A stretch of DNA of 64,000 nucleotides, taken from contig JAEZTB010000064.1 in assembly GCA_023443745.1 (NCBI GenBank), positions 281,551-345,550 on the forward strand, read 5' to 3'. Positions 18,035 to 26,917 of this stretch are shown one piece after another. The notes under the pieces were generated by a model. It saw nothing but the letters and a program-made list of their open reading frames with translations. It was not told the DNA's origin and did no database searches. The DNA comes from Bacillota bacterium (GTDB lineage Bacteria; Bacillota; Clostridia; DSM-8532). The first letter of the stretch is position 1, and each line of letters opens with the position of its first letter. The translations under genes and the position numbers were made by a program.

Positions 18035-19017
18035 TAGTGATTACCTCCCTGCCAATAGATATCAGTTAAAGCCTTCTCAACTGAAGGGAAAGGGGCCTCC
18101 TGTGCAAACTTTACCGACTCTTCAACATCTTCATTGATTTTATTTTCTGTTTCGACTATCTCTTCTTCTGATGCGATTTTTTCTTGGAGCATTTGCTTCC
18201 TGAACAAAACAACAGGATCCCTGCTAAACCATTCCTTTTCTTCATCCTTGGGACGATAGCCGCAAGCGTCGTTACGAGAGTGTCCTACGTGACGGTAGGT
18301 TTTAAGCTCAAGAATAGTGGGACCTTCACCTTTTCTTGCTCTTTCAATCGCCCTGGCGGCAGCTTCGTTGATAGCCAAAACGTCATTTCCGTCGACAACT
18401 TCGCTGGGGATATTATAAGCAGCCGCACGATCGGCCGCCACATGCTCCATATTGCATGTAAGCTTTATAGATGTTGTTGCAGAATAGAGATTGTTCTCAC
18501 AAACAAAAATGACAGGAAGTTTCCAGATAGCAGCACCATTCATTGTCTCATGGAAGGAGCCTTCATTTGTAGCGCCGTCACCAAAGAAACACACAATGAC
18601 ATTGTCTTTTCTCTGCATTTTGAATGCAAGAGCGACACCTGCAGCAATAGGAAGATTACCGCCCACAATAGCATTAGCCGTTAGGGCTCCTACCTCCATA
18701 TCGCCGGTATGCATGGCACCACCTTTACCGTTGCAGCAACCATCTTCCTTACCAAACATTTCGCACATCATGGATTTCAGTGTTACACCTTTTGCCAGAT
18801 CATGACCTGCAGGACGATGTGTGGAAGCCATAAAGTCGTCTTTACGTAAATCATACAGCATACCTACTGCGCAAGCTTCCTGCCCGGTACTCTGATGAAT
18901 TGTTCCCGGCATGATTCCTTCCAAAAATAAATAATATATCCTCTCCTCGTATTTACGGATCAGATACATTTTTGCATACATTCCCAGTGCCTTTTCTTTA
19001 CTCGGCATTGTGCTCAA
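18034..19017 (-). CDS. TPP-dependent dehydrogenase E1 alpha subunit (acetoin dehydrogenase-like)
   Basis: 327 residues, the compact length typical of AcoA-type E1 alpha chains rather than longer PdhA. The TPP-binding motif GDGATNEGSFHE...NN is intact (GDG to CENN), with STHRPAGHDLAKG and THRHVGHSRNDACGYR-like segments. It is the first gene of the operon and sits just downstream of two or three palindromic operators. It decarboxylates or cleaves a 2-oxo acid or a vicinal hydroxyketone and passes the acyl group to lipoamide. The operon lacks an AcoR-type activator. Confidence 0.9.
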   Translation of the reverse strand: MSTMPSKEKALGMYAKMYLIRKYEERIYYLFLEGIMPGTIHQSTGQEACAVGMLYDLRKDDFMASTHRPAGHDLAKGVTLKSMMCEMFGKEDGCCNGKGGAMHTGDMEVGALTANAIVGGNLPIAAGVALAFKMQRKDNVIVCFFGDGATNEGSFHETMNGAAIWKLPVIFVCENNLYSATTSIKLTCNMEHVAADRAAAYNIPSEVVDGNDVLAINEAAARAIERARKGEGPTILELKTYRHVGHSRNDACGYRPKDEEKEWFSRDPVVLFRKQMLQEKIASEEEIVETENKINEDVEESVKFAQEAPFPSVEKALTDIYWQGGNH

Positions 19018-19038
19018 ACAAATTCACACCTTTCTAAA

Positions 19039-19048
19039 TGTAATTACA
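19039..19048. promoter_or_regulatory. Putative LacI-family operator, TGTAATTACA
   Basis: The same 10-bp core as the sites beside the importer, here 22 bp before the E1 alpha start, in a position to block transcription or translation start. Confidence 0.6.
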
Positions 19049-19149
19049 TGAGAATAGAATACGATGATAATATAGCTTTTACCTGATATATGAATGATTT
19101 CAGAGTTTTGTTTGAATATAGTATGCCATATAGTTTACAGGTTGTCAAC

Positions 19150-19183
19150 GTAATATTACACTTATTATTAATGTAATTACATT
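19150..19183. promoter_or_regulatory. Putative operator pair: GTAATATTAC and AATGTAATTACATT
   Basis: The 14-bp palindrome at 19170-19183 is identical to the one at 9279-9292. A related GTAATATTAC palindrome lies at 19150-19159. Together with the site at 19039 they bracket the likely promoter of the dehydrogenase operon. Confidence 0.6.
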
Positions 19184-19191
19184 TGTTGCAG

Positions 19192-19222
19192 TAAAAGAGC
19201 CGCCCGGAATAGGGGCGGCTCT
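19192..19222 (-). terminator. Intrinsic terminator of the CotH/DUF4956/VTC operon
   Basis: AGAGCCGCCC/GGGCGGCTCT arms with a short loop, followed on the minus strand by TTTT. It lies 55 bp past the CotH-like stop. Confidence 0.8.
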
Positions 19223-19277
19223 CTTGGAGGATATAAGAAAGGTCATAGAGCATTGGTCCACTCTCTTATTAAAGTTA

Positions 19278-21269
19278 TTAGTAGTTCTTACGGAATTTTG
19301 ACACAAATACCGTATCCAGAATTAAAAGTACTACTAATCCAGCCATAATGATGATATTTTTGAAGTTACCCTTACCAGTATTTTGAAATGGATTTGTTTG
19401 ATTGCCGGTATTTCCATTAGGGCCTCCCATGTTACCATCAGGTCTTTGAAAATTCCCGTTTGGTGCTCCACCGTCAAATGGATTCCCCATACTTTGCAGG
19501 GCTGTAATCTGATCTTCGGTCAATCCGAGCTCGGTTAGCTGTTTTATTTGTTCTTCTGTAAGACTATTACCCTGAGCGCTTTGTATAATTTCCATCACTT
19601 TTTGCATAGTGGCCATATCAGGCATCTCACCCATATTTCCAAAACCACCGCCAGGTCTTTCCTGTCCATCTTGATTATTGTTTGGATCTTGTCCACCCCA
19701 ATTACCACGGCCACCGCCACCCATTCCGTTGCCTAAATCACTTAGAGTTAAGCTATCAGCGGAAATTAGTGCACCAGAGTTTTCACTTTGTCCTTCGGTC
19801 GTAGAGGGCACTGTTCCCTTTAGCTGTCCCATAATACTCTCCGCCCGAAGCTCGCCTAATGATGTTAAGGCAGACAAAGCTTTCTGGTATTCCTCATAGG
19901 TACAAAAGGCGGTTGGATCATTCTCTACATAACTCGCGATCAACGAATCGAGCTGTTCTATCTTTTCGGCCCATTTACCATCTGCAAAATAACCTGTGAC
20001 AATCTCATCAAGATACTCGTGATATTTTACCTTGTACGTCTGGTTTGCTAGAAGCTTTTCAAAAAGCGGTCTGTCTTCAAGGTTTACACCACTTACCGGA
20101 GTATCTATTGGGAAGTTTACAACACTTGAGGCATTACCCGACTGAAAACCACCAAACGAGTAATTATAATCCCAAGGTAAAATGGTGATTTTCCCATCAT
20201 TTTCATAGATGTAGTAGTTTTGCGCCAGATTTGATGAGTAGCTGTCGAGATTGACTACGAATGTGTGTGCAGCCATATAACGCAGAATTTTATCCACATC
20301 AAAATATTTTTCAAGTTCTGTTCCTGTACTCAAGTTTTTAAGAGCGGTGATAACTCTTTGTTGGTCGACCTCAGTAGTTTTCCCTATTGCATTGTTAAAA
20401 ATGGCAGAATAGCTGCTTGTGCTGTCATCGGAATATTGGAGATCGCCGCCTGATGAGCCTCGTCCGCCCATTCCACCACCCTTGAAATTGCCACGATTTT
20501 CATCTTGAGTTTGGCTGTCCAAATTAGGAACATTTTCATTGGCTTGCCCATCCTGTATATTAAAAGGCGCTGGCATCTGTCCTCCATCCGGTCTATCAGG
20601 CATTTGCCCACCATTTTGCATCTGATTATCGTTCTTGTTACCCATATCCATTGACTTTACGTTGTACAGGTTTCCTGAGGTGTCACCATAGACCCTGCTT
20701 AAATAGCTGTCGTCATAGGCTTCAATTGCCAGGTAAAAGCCCCACACTTCACCATTGACCGAAATATCTGCAAAATCGTACAGAGGGGTGTCCACACCAA
20801 TATAGTTCATAATGTCGTAAGAAAAGTATTCCTTCATATAACTGCTGTCGCCAAGCATATTGTTCACAACAAAGGTATTAAGCCCAAAGCAGGTCTGTCC
20901 TTCAATATATTGATCAAATTTCAAACGGAAGCTGAACCGATCGGTTGTGTCGTTATTTGCCACTTGGGTCAGACTTGAATTGCCCTTAGGCCTGATTCCG
21001 ACATTTTGGAACTTGGTACCGTTGATCACCACATCCACCATAATATATTCTTCCGATATGGCATTTTCAAGCATAGTATCCCAATCTGACTGATCAGCAA
21101 TAATGTCTATGTCGATGATTTCCCCGCCAAACAGCTTTGTTTGATACTGTTGCGTCACTCCAGCGTTTGCAATCTCGCTATTTGAATAGCCTAACAATAG
21201 CAGGACTGCAACCAGTGCGAATATAACTGCAACTACAATAATGATGTTAGTATATTTACTTTTTATCAA
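19278..21269 (-). CDS. CotH kinase-family protein with low-complexity regions and terminal membrane anchors
   Basis: About 663 residues. The TTG at 21269 lies 8 nt after GGGAGG; the GTG at 21278 overlaps that site and is rejected. An N-terminal membrane helix is followed by a CotH kinase-like domain (FGGEIIDIDI, NVGIRPKGNSSL, FADISVNGEVWGFYLAIE, TILPWDYNYSFGGF) interrupted by Met/Gln/Gly/Asn/Pro-rich inserts near residues 210-285 and again at 500-640, and then a C-terminal membrane helix. In spores CotH phosphorylates coat proteins; these membrane-anchored clostridial relatives travel with DUF4956 and VTC genes and have no settled role. Confidence 0.8.
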   Translation of the reverse strand: MIKSKYTNIIIVVAVIFALVAVLLLLGYSNSEIANAGVTQQYQTKLFGGEIIDIDIIADQSDWDTMLENAISEEYIMVDVVINGTKFQNVGIRPKGNSSLTQVANNDTTDRFSFRLKFDQYIEGQTCFGLNTFVVNNMLGDSSYMKEYFSYDIMNYIGVDTPLYDFADISVNGEVWGFYLAIEAYDDSYLSRVYGDTSGNLYNVKSMDMGNKNDNQMQNGGQMPDRPDGGQMPAPFNIQDGQANENVPNLDSQTQDENRGNFKGGGMGGRGSSGGDLQYSDDSTSSYSAIFNNAIGKTTEVDQQRVITALKNLSTGTELEKYFDVDKILRYMAAHTFVVNLDSYSSNLAQNYYIYENDGKITILPWDYNYSFGGFQSGNASSVVNFPIDTPVSGVNLEDRPLFEKLLANQTYKVKYHEYLDEIVTGYFADGKWAEKIEQLDSLIASYVENDPTAFCTYEEYQKALSALTSLGELRAESIMGQLKGTVPSTTEGQSENSGALISADSLTLSDLGNGMGGGGRGNWGGQDPNNNQDGQERPGGGFGNMGEMPDMATMQKVMEIIQSAQGNSLTEEQIKQLTELGLTEDQITALQSMGNPFDGGAPNGNFQRPDGNMGGPNGNTGNQTNPFQNTGKGNFKNIIIMAGLVVLLILDTVFVSKFRKNY

Positions 21270-21298
21270 GGATTGCACCTCCCGCTCCTTTATTATAA

Positions 21299-21967
21299 TT
21301 ACAGGTATTCGCCATTGTAGCTCACAAGTACGGCATTTTCTACACCGCTTACTGAAAGAAGCTCATTGACCAGACTTGCATTCATATCCAGAAGCCGGAC
21401 CTCAACTGTTAATTCAATGCCGTTTCTCGATACTGTTTTTGATTTGACAAGACTCTTCTTGGTCTTTGATTTGACAAGTGACATGACATCTGCTTCAGAT
21501 TTGTCGTTTTCACAGTTTACTACGATTAGATAAGGGGTATCTGTGCTTTTTTTGTTGACAAATATAAGCAATATAAGGCCAATGAAAAGAGATCCGATAA
21601 TTGCCAGCGGAATGAGCCCTGCACCTGTTACGATACCGGCAGAGATTGCCCAGAATAAAAACGCAATGTCGAGAGGCTCTTTTACTGCCGTCCTAAATCG
21701 AACAATGGACAATGCACCTACCATACCAAGAGATAGAATAACATTTGATGTAACTGCCAAGATAATGAGGGTAGTGACCAGCGTCATCGCCATAAGTGAA
21801 ACACCAAATGAGGCTGAATACATAACGCCGGCAAAGGTTTTCTTGTAAACAAAAAAGATGAACAACCCTAGGCATAAGGCAAGGGCCATGGCCAGCGCCA
21901 CATCTAAAAGTGAAAAAGATGCTGCTTTCTCCAAAAAGCTGCTTTTAAAAATATCATTAAATGTCAT
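21299..21967 (-). CDS. DUF4956 membrane protein
   Basis: 222 residues with three or four N-terminal membrane helices (the motif SLGMVGALSIVRFRTAVKEP is diagnostic of the family) and a soluble C-terminal domain of about 80 residues resembling a ferredoxin-like fold. It is consistently found next to VTC-domain and CotH-like genes, as here. RBS GGAGG lies before the ATG. Function unknown; the context suggests a membrane polyphosphate- or envelope-related complex. Confidence 0.8.
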   Translation of the reverse strand: MTFNDIFKSSFLEKAASFSLLDVALAMALALCLGLFIFFVYKKTFAGVMYSASFGVSLMAMTLVTTLIILAVTSNVILSLGMVGALSIVRFRTAVKEPLDIAFLFWAISAGIVTGAGLIPLAIIGSLFIGLILLIFVNKKSTDTPYLIVVNCENDKSEADVMSLVKSKTKKSLVKSKTVSRNGIELTVEVRLLDMNASLVNELLSVSGVENAVLVSYNGEYL

Positions 21968-21984
21968 ATTCGTTTCCTCCTCAA

Positions 21985-22662
21985 TTATATCGTTCTGCTG
22001 ATTGCATATTTTGAAAATGCGGTTGTCTGTCTACTGCTGAGCTGTGTAATATTCGCAATTACCTGAGGCATAAATTCGTCGTATTTTACCTCAAGGATCA
22101 TACTTTTTGTGGGACTATAGCAAAAAAGCTCCGGATTTAAAAATTGAGCCAAGTTACTGCTCGTCCGAATATCGCTGTCGATTGTCACTCTCACATTACC
22201 GGCAGGGAATACAAAAGCGTGGCGTGTATAATCCACAATATTTTTAGGCCGCAACTGCTCAGTGTACATCTTTGCATACAACTCTAAAAACAGCATATCT
22301 TTGCTTTCCTTCAGAAAATGGTTATCTCCATCAAGAAGCATTTGACACTGCTCTTTGGTTATAACGGTAGATTGTTTGAGACAAAGTCCGCTTCGTTTGC
22401 TCTTTTTTTCTAGCCTGATAAAGGATGTGTCATCTTTATAGTAACGAATGCGGAACTTCTCTCTGCTTGAAACTCCGTTTATCTTGTCTCGGAGTGCCTT
22501 GTCATAAAGATTATCAAAATACAAGCTTCGGATTTTATAGCTGCCGTCTGCTGTTGCGTTTTCATCAAGCTTTGCAATGTGTTTAAGCTTTGATAATAAT
22601 TCCAAATAATCAAAACTGTTTATATAATGCTTAAGCTCATGACGGTATTTTTGCTCCTTCAA
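21985..22662 (-). CDS. VTC-domain protein (polyphosphate polymerase type)
   Basis: 225 residues matching the VTC catalytic tunnel fold: RHELKHYINSFDYLEL at the N terminus, KIRSLYFDNLYDKALRDKI, FRIRYYK, RLEKKSKRSGLCLKQS, RHAFVFPAGNVRVTID and ILEVKYDEFMPQ, supplying the basic and acidic residues that line the tunnel. In yeast Vtc4 this domain makes polyphosphate from ATP. The start is a TTG behind GAAGGTGAG. It is the first gene of the VTC-DUF4956-CotH operon. Confidence 0.82.
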   Translation of the reverse strand: MKEQKYRHELKHYINSFDYLELLSKLKHIAKLDENATADGSYKIRSLYFDNLYDKALRDKINGVSSREKFRIRYYKDDTSFIRLEKKSKRSGLCLKQSTVITKEQCQMLLDGDNHFLKESKDMLFLELYAKMYTEQLRPKNIVDYTRHAFVFPAGNVRVTIDSDIRTSSNLAQFLNPELFCYSPTKSMILEVKYDEFMPQVIANITQLSSRQTTAFSKYAISRTI

Positions 22663-22829
22663 CTGTTCTCACCTTCTTCTTTTGTCGTGATGTATTCATT
22701 ATACTTAAGCATTCTGATGCACCTTTGTTCTTTTTGTGAATTCTATGTGAATGTTTGCCAGTATGATGCTCAGTTGATTATTAAAACTCGGCGAGCGTCA
22801 AGAACCGGAGAAAATGCTGGATAACGGCA

Positions 22830-22860
22830 AAGGCAGACAGCCGAATCTGCTGTCTGCCTT
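22830..22860 (-). terminator. Hairpin between the sensor kinase and the VTC operon
   Basis: A 12-bp perfect stem (AAGGCAGACAGC and complement) with a 7-nt loop. It is followed on the minus strand by only three Ts, so it is a weak terminator or an mRNA 3'-end stabiliser. Confidence 0.5.
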
Positions 22861-22908
22861 CCCTAATCCCACGGTTCATAACATGTCCCTATGGGAATGA
22901 GCCTACTT

Positions 22909-24360
22909 TTAAATTTTTAGGCTAAACCAAAACATACTGCCCTCATTGAGCTTGGATGAAACACCGTATTCACCGCCATGCAACTCAATGATGGATTTAA
23001 CTATGGAAAGACCCAATCCAGTGCCTGTTACAGCCCGTTTATGGAATTTATCGCCTTTATAATACCTATCCCAAATATAGGGTAAATCCTCTTCTGCTAT
23101 TCCTTCACCACTGTCGAGGACTTCGATTTTTACTGTGCCGGCTGTGACGATCTGCCTTACTATAACCGTTTTATCCTCGCCCGTGTAATTGATTGCATTT
23201 ATCAATAGATTGTAAAACGCCTGAGTTATTTTGGGTTCATCGGCTGTTATATTAAGCTCCTTATCATATATAAATTTGATGCTGTAGCCATCTCTTTTTA
23301 AGAGTTCATTCATGGCATCCACAATGCTTTTGATGCTGCCTGTAAAATCAAAGCTTTGAGGATGAATGCTTTGCATGCCCGATTGGAGCTTGGAAAGGTC
23401 CAATGCATCATTAACAAGAGTAGTGAGCCTCTTTGTTTCATCAACAATAATTTGTGCGTTTTCTGGATTGTTTTCATCCGGAAGATCACGCATGGCCTCT
23501 GCATACCCGGAAATGAGCGTGAGCGGCGTTCTAAGGTCGTGTGAAACATTTGCTATAAGCTCTTGCCTCAAACGATCCACTTTAGAAAGCTCCTTCGCCG
23601 TAAAATTCAATGTATCGGAGAGCTCGGCAATTTCCTTGTAGCCCGCTGCCGAGAATTCAGTCTCATATTTCCCCTTTGCAAGAATTTTTGCAGCTTCATT
23701 CAGCTTTTCAATAGGCTTGGATACTCTTTTAGCAATAACAATGGCAAGAAGGATGGAAAACAATAGCATAAATCCAGTAATAACATAAAGCTCTATACGG
23801 ATTGTTGTAACTGTTGAGCTGACAGGTGAGATGACGGAGTTAAGAAAAACAAACATCTTTTCGCCATCATTGTTTGTAACGATTTTAGTTAGTATAATGG
23901 ACTCCTGCATACCTGTATCAGGCGGAGGCACTCTTCCGATAAATTTCTTATCATTATATCTCTCGTTTTTAAAATTATCCCGATTAAAATGCTCTAAAAG
24001 CTCACCACCCAAATCCTGTGTCTTCATAATCAATTGAATTTTTTCAAACGGAGGCATTTTATGCAGGATGCAGTCCCACAAAACATCGGAGGAATAAAGC
24101 TGTTCCCCTGTTTCAGATAAAATCTCAATACACATATCGTTGTTAATGGAAAGACGGCTGACAAGCTCACCTAAGTCTTCGCTGTCTATATTTTTTTCAA
24201 TAGTATTACCACTTGTTTTTATCTCGTTTATCTTAATCGCTTTATAGAAATCATCCAAAAAAACAACCTGAAAGAGCCAAAGCAATATCAGAAGAATCCC
24301 GCAAAATCCAATTAAGTAAAGAAATATCTTCCATTTTATACTGTTGTTTTTCATATTCAT
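22909..24360 (-). CDS. Sensor histidine kinase
   Basis: 483 residues. It has two membrane helices (about 12-34 and 190-212) around an extracytoplasmic sensor region, then a HAMP domain, the phosphoacceptor His in NVSHDLRTPLTLISGYAEAM, an N box (NLLINAINYT), G1 (LDSGEGIAEEDLPYIW), and GTGLGLSIVKSIIELHGG. It overlaps the response regulator by four bases and surely works with it. It lies directly upstream of the VTC/CotH operon and downstream of the HtrA protease, so envelope stress is a plausible signal, but this is inference. Confidence 0.92.
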   Translation of the reverse strand: MNMKNNSIKWKIFLYLIGFCGILLILLWLFQVVFLDDFYKAIKINEIKTSGNTIEKNIDSEDLGELVSRLSINNDMCIEILSETGEQLYSSDVLWDCILHKMPPFEKIQLIMKTQDLGGELLEHFNRDNFKNERYNDKKFIGRVPPPDTGMQESIILTKIVTNNDGEKMFVFLNSVISPVSSTVTTIRIELYVITGFMLLFSILLAIVIAKRVSKPIEKLNEAAKILAKGKYETEFSAAGYKEIAELSDTLNFTAKELSKVDRLRQELIANVSHDLRTPLTLISGYAEAMRDLPDENNPENAQIIVDETKRLTTLVNDALDLSKLQSGMQSIHPQSFDFTGSIKSIVDAMNELLKRDGYSIKFIYDKELNITADEPKITQAFYNLLINAINYTGEDKTVIVRQIVTAGTVKIEVLDSGEGIAEEDLPYIWDRYYKGDKFHKRAVTGTGLGLSIVKSIIELHGGEYGVSSKLNEGSMFWFSLKI

Positions 24361-25028
24361 CCCTCAAACCGGTAGCCAACGCCGCGCAAGGTTGTGATGA
24401 GGGAGGCATAATCCCCCAGTGACTTTCTAAGAAGCTTTATATGGGTATCCAGTGTTCTGTCGTCACCATAAAAGTCATATCCCCACACCTCATTTATTAA
24501 GTTGTCACGTGTCAGTGCTCGATTCTTGTTTCTGATTAAATAAAAGAGTAAATCGTACTCCTTTGGAGACATCTCCACATTTTGACCATCTATCATTATT
24601 TTACGGGCGGTGAAATCAGCAGTTAGGCCATCCTTTACAAACAGCTCATGCTTTTCACCCTTATCCCCCCCGCTTCGTTTCATGATGGCGTCAATACGCA
24701 TCATTAATTCCTTTGGCGAAAAGGGCTTTACAACATAATCGTCTATACCCAGTTCAAAACCATGAATTTTATCATATTCCTCGCCTCTGGCAGAGAGCAT
24801 TAAAACAGGGACATCATGTGTTTTTCTAATTTCCTTTACAGCAGAAAAGCCATCCAGCTCAGGCATCATAATATCCATGATGATAAAATCAAACCGCTGT
24901 TTTTTACAAAGATCAACGGCTTCCATACCATTCCCTGCCTCAACAACCGTATGTCCTTCAAAAAGCGCATATTTCTTTATAAGAGCCCTGATTTTTTCTT
25001 CGTCATCTGATATGAGTATTTTATACAT
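24357..25028 (-). CDS. OmpR/PhoB-family response regulator
   Basis: 223 residues: a receiver domain with the acidic pair DDEE at 9-12, the phospho-acceptor Asp in IIMDIMMPELDG, and Lys in VVKPFS. A winged-helix output domain follows (SPKEYDLLFYLIRNKNRALTRDNL, RTLDTHIKLLRKSLG, RGVGYRF). It is the first gene of the two-component pair. Confidence 0.93.
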   Translation of the reverse strand: MYKILISDDEEKIRALIKKYALFEGHTVVEAGNGMEAVDLCKKQRFDFIIMDIMMPELDGFSAVKEIRKTHDVPVLMLSARGEEYDKIHGFELGIDDYVVKPFSPKELMMRIDAIMKRSGGDKGEKHELFVKDGLTADFTARKIMIDGQNVEMSPKEYDLLFYLIRNKNRALTRDNLINEVWGYDFYGDDRTLDTHIKLLRKSLGDYASLITTLRGVGYRFEG

Positions 25029-25112
25029 CTCCTACACTCCTTTGCTTTATTATACCAAGGGGCAGATTAAAATTTCTAATTCTTTTCACCAACAAGGAGC
25101 CTCTTTATATAC

Positions 25113-25170
25113 GGTATATGCCCATACAAGGCAGGGATTTCGTTAAGCTTGCATGGGCAAAGTATATACC
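25113..25170. other. Large imperfect hairpin between the HtrA and response-regulator genes
   Basis: GGTATAT-GCCCAT-CAAG and CTTG-ATGGGC-TATATACC arms pair across a 23-nt loop. No T tract is present. It may be a terminator-like stabiliser for the htrA mRNA. Confidence 0.5.
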
Positions 25171-25195
25171 AATATTCAGTTTCACCTTGGTGCGT

Positions 25196-26326
25196 TTATG
25201 ATGTAGCTTGCTCCATCGTTACTTTAACTGTAAGTGTTTGCCGCCCTCTTTCGATGATAAATTCAGCCGTATCCCCAACAGTCAGGTTATCAATCATCGA
25301 TTTTACATTGGTTGATGAAGTCATTTCCTTGCCATCGATACTGACAATTCGGTCACCGGATCTAAGACCATTATCCTTTTCAGCCTTCAGTATATAGACA
25401 CCTGTACGGGAAACCCGGTACATCATGGCGGTTCTGGAATCGGTTATATCAAGGAGCGTAATACCCAAATCAATTCTGCCTTGTACATAGCCATAGTCAA
25501 TAATCTGGCTGATCACGGTTTTGGCGGTATTAATAGGAATGGCAAAACCCAGGCCCTCAATATCAGAGCCGCTGGACTTTGCATTAACAATCCCCACAAG
25601 CTCACCGTATGCATTAAATAGACCACCGCCGGAATTGCCGGGATTGATGGCCGCAGAAGTCTGTAACAGCTTCATACTCTCACCATCTATTACAATGTCG
25701 CGGTCGAGAGCTGAAATAATACCTTCTGTAATAGTTCCGCCCAGCTCACCTAATGGGTTGCCTATCGCTACCGCAAGCTCTCCTACAGCCAACTGGTCTG
25801 AATTGCCCAAAATAGCTGTCTGTAGGTCGCTTGCATCTATTTTCAAAACAGCAATATCGGTCTTGGTATCCCTGCCTACCAGTGTTGCTGTATAGCTTTC
25901 AGAATGTTTAAGTCTGACCGTGATTTTATTTGCTCCTTCAATCACATGGTTGTTTGTTACAATATACCCGTCTTTGCTGATGATTACACCGCTTCCTGCA
26001 CCCTCTGATATGAATTGTCCCATCCTACCGCCTGTTGTCACAGTTTCAGTTGTAATTTCCACAACACAATCCCCGTTCATTTGTGCAATTTCGGGAATGG
26101 ACAGAGTATTTGTCCCGGTATCCTTGCTAACCAGCTGCATGGTGGCCTTGGGTGTGCTGCTGCTTGAGGTTTCATCACTTTGTACCTGGACATTGCTTTC
26201 AGTTGGCAAATTGGAAGTCTGTGCCATGTGGATGGCAGTATATGCTCCGCCAAAGCCGAAAAGTCCCGACATGATGATGGTCCCTACCACTATTGCTATG
26301 ACTTTTTTCTTTGTTCTTTTTATCAT
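25196..26326 (-). CDS. HtrA/DegP-like trypsin-family serine protease with PDZ domain
   Basis: 376 residues: an N-terminal membrane anchor, a Ser/Thr-rich linker, then a trypsin-like domain with the triad visible (His in YIVTNNHVIEG, Asp in TDIAVLKID, Ser in NPGNSGGGLFN), and a C-terminal PDZ domain (GVYILKAEKDNGLRSGDRIVSIDG, read in part). It works at the outside of the membrane in quality control of secreted proteins. RBS AGGAGGAG precedes the ATG. It is followed by the two-component genes, a common stress-response pairing. Confidence 0.9.
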   Translation of the reverse strand: MIKRTKKKVIAIVVGTIIMSGLFGFGGAYTAIHMAQTSNLPTESNVQVQSDETSSSSTPKATMQLVSKDTGTNTLSIPEIAQMNGDCVVEITTETVTTGGRMGQFISEGAGSGVIISKDGYIVTNNHVIEGANKITVRLKHSESYTATLVGRDTKTDIAVLKIDASDLQTAILGNSDQLAVGELAVAIGNPLGELGGTITEGIISALDRDIVIDGESMKLLQTSAAINPGNSGGGLFNAYGELVGIVNAKSSGSDIEGLGFAIPINTAKTVISQIIDYGYVQGRIDLGITLLDITDSRTAMMYRVSRTGVYILKAEKDNGLRSGDRIVSIDGKEMTSSTNVKSMIDNLTVGDTAEFIIERGRQTLTVKVTMEQATS

Positions 26327-26455
26327 GATGACTCCTCCTGTCTTATTCGTTTGTGTCTTGAGCTTACACTTTTATTATGTTCGAGCTTTGTGAACTCTGT
26401 ATGATGACTTAGAGAAGCTTCAATGAAAAATTAAGATGCCAATTCTGTTTTCTCC

Positions 26456-26506
26456 TTGACTGAACTTGTCTATTATGATAGACTAAATTTGTCTATTGCA
26501 GTAGAC
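26456..26506 (+). promoter_or_regulatory. blaI-blaR1 promoter with two BlaI-type operators
   Basis: TTGACT (26456) and TAGACT (26479) at 17-bp spacing give the promoter. Two 16-bp dyads, GTCTATTATGATAGAC (26468-26483) and GTCTATTGCAGTAGAC (26491-26506), share GTCTAT/(A)TAGAC arms, are 23 bp apart centre to centre, and overlap the -10 region. This is the architecture of autorepressed BlaI/MecI operons. Confidence 0.75.
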
Positions 26507-26552
26507 AATCATTTGAAGGCTGTTATTAAAGGTAATCGCTGGAGGTCATAAA

Positions 26553-26915
26553 ATGGAACAATATAAGCTTTTCGATGCAGAGTTTAAGTTAATGTGCATT
26601 ATCTGGGAATCAGAGCCTCTTTCGGCCCGAAGACTAACTGAACTGTGTCAGCAAAGTTTAGGTTGGAAAAGAACCACGACTTATACCGTGCTTCGCAAGC
26701 TATGTGACCGTGGTATACTCCAAAATGAAAATTCCACTGTATCATCCATTGTCAAGCGAGAGCAGATTCAAAAATATGAAAGCGAGGTTGTGGTCGAAAA
26801 GGCCTTCGATGGCTCGCTTCCTAAATTTATCGCCGCATTTCTTAACGACAAGAGATTATCCAATGTTGAAGCCGAGGAACTGAAACGACTGATAGATAAC
26901 CATAAGGAGGGCTGA
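26553..26915 (+). CDS. BlaI/MecI/CopY-family repressor
   Basis: 120 residues of winged helix: the helix-turn-helix spans ELMCIIWESEPLSARRLTEL-like sequence, with the YTVLRKLCDRGIL recognition helix and wing, followed by the C-terminal dimerisation part that contains the BlaR1 cleavage zone in this family. It binds the dyads just upstream. GGAGG precedes the ATG and the gene ends 2 bp before blaR1. Confidence 0.9.
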   Translation: MEQYKLFDAEFKLMCIIWESEPLSARRLTELCQQSLGWKRTTTYTVLRKLCDRGILQNENSTVSSIVKREQIQKYESEVVVEKAFDGSLPKFIAAFLNDKRLSNVEAEELKRLIDNHKEG

Positions 26916-26917
26916 AT

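Noticed and set aside
19044..19253. 69-codon minus-strand ORF upstream of the E1 alpha gene
   Set aside because: Overlaps operators and the terminator, no ribosome-binding site, no protein-like composition.
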